This document shows positions 6,085 to 6,333 of a DNA stretch of 6,333 bases, piece after piece; within the stretch, counting starts at the first letter, position 1; each line of letters begins with the position of its first letter. A model generated the notes under the pieces. The model was not told where the DNA came from, searched no databases, and was given only the letters and a program-made list of their open reading frames with translations. The position numbers and the translations under genes are program-made. The stretch covers positions 5,079 through 11,411 of the forward strand of contig JANLGA010000062.1 of assembly GCA_024653225.1 (NCBI GenBank), given 5' to 3'. Origin of the DNA: Bacillota bacterium. GTDB taxonomy: Bacteria > Bacillota > Sulfobacillia > JABLXB01.

Positions 6085-6113
6085 ATTGTATTTTACACGA
6101 GCAGGCGGTATGA
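6085..6113 (-). promoter_or_regulatory. Candidate sigma-E (mother-cell) promoter for ylbJ
   Basis: On the minus strand TCATACC (6107-6113) lies 14 nt before AATACAAT (6085-6092). The B. subtilis sigma-E consensus is KMATATT, 14-15 nt, CATACAAT, so 5 of 7 and 7 of 8 positions match with correct spacing. The predicted start near 6078 gives a leader of about 30 nt ending in the ylbJ Shine-Dalgarno site. The known sigma-E control of ylbJ in B. subtilis supports the call. A sigma-A -10 (TAAAAT) overlaps it but lacks a -35. Confidence 0.68.
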
Positions 6114-6198
6114 GTGGGCCGGGACGCGCCCCCGGACGGGACGGTGCGGGAGGAAAGAGCTTTGATCGGCAGCTGCCGTAGGGTCACCTCCCCTCAGA

Positions 6199-6280
6199 GT
6201 CAATTTCCCAACTCCGAAGGCGACCACTGGCGGCTGCTTGATGTCAATCCCCGCCCCGGGGAATTTTCACCACTACCCCC
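6199..6280. repeat. Imperfect direct repeat in the gene-free right end
   Basis: The 220 bases from 6114 to the window end contain no gene I can support. Within them, GTCAATTTCCC (6199-6209) with ACCACT at 6223-6228 recurs as GTCAATCCCCG (6243-6253) with ACCACT at 6269-6274. This gives two units spaced about 45 bp apart and otherwise diverged. Such paired sites resemble the repeated transposase-binding sites at ends of some insertion sequences (for example the IS21 family), but no transposase is visible and this is only a suggestion. CCCCGCCCCGGGG (6249-6261) is a local GC palindrome without a usable loop. Confidence 0.3.
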
Positions 6281-6333
6281 CGAGTTCGACACCCGCTAGG
6301 TAGATACAGTGCCGGAAGAGCAACGGAGCCAAG

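Noticed and set aside
6114..6299. A 61-codon plus-strand frame in the right-hand gene-free stretch
   Set aside because: No ribosome site or recognisable motif, and it runs through the repeat units, so it is not called as a gene.
6309..6333. A possible GTG start of a new gene at the right edge
   Set aside because: Only eight codons are visible and the upstream AGGTAG is a poor ribosome site; cannot be supported from this window.

Overview
This GC-rich window (roughly 60% or more by eye) looks like the chromosome of an endospore-forming member of the Firmicutes/Bacillota, probably a clostridial or related high-GC lineage. The evidence is a germination protease (gpr), the sporulation membrane protein YlbJ, and a secreted protein with spore-germination (GerMN, Gmad2) and S-layer (SLH) domains. 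Shine-Dalgarno sites are strong (GGAGG types), GTG and TTG starts occur, and all six genes end in TGA.

Layout, left to right. Positions 1-764 (+) hold the 3' end of recG. Positions 824-1801 (-) hold gpr, convergent with recG. Positions 1802-2085 are a divergent control region. It contains a sigma-G-like promoter reading left to gpr, a sigma-A-like promoter reading right to coaD with overlapping -35 elements, and a terminator-shaped hairpin inside the presumed gpr leader. Positions 2086-2571 (+) are coaD. Positions 2598-3122 (+) encode a coiled-coil protein of unknown function, apparently in the same transcript. An intrinsic terminator at 3185-3211, preceded by short direct repeats, closes this unit. 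Positions 3340-4713 (+) encode the GerMN-SLH-Gmad2 protein. Positions 4727-6046 (-) are ylbJ, convergent with it across only 13 bp, with a good sigma-E-like promoter at 6085-6113. Positions 6114-6333 hold no gene I can support, only an imperfect direct repeat.

Housekeeping genes (recG; coaD for coenzyme A synthesis) are thus interleaved with genes for the two compartments of the sporangium. gpr acts in the forespore and has a sigma-G-like promoter. ylbJ acts in the mother cell and has a sigma-E-like promoter. The GerMN-SLH-Gmad2 protein is exported and may act at the spore or cell envelope; its promoter is uncertain. In many relatives the order is recG-rsmD-coaD-ylbJ in one direction. Here rsmD is absent from that slot, gpr sits there in reverse, and ylbJ is inverted. 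I saw no CRISPR array, tRNA, rRNA or intact mobile element. The most interesting items are the overlapping divergent promoters, the leader hairpin of gpr, and the GerMN-SLH-Gmad2 domain fusion.
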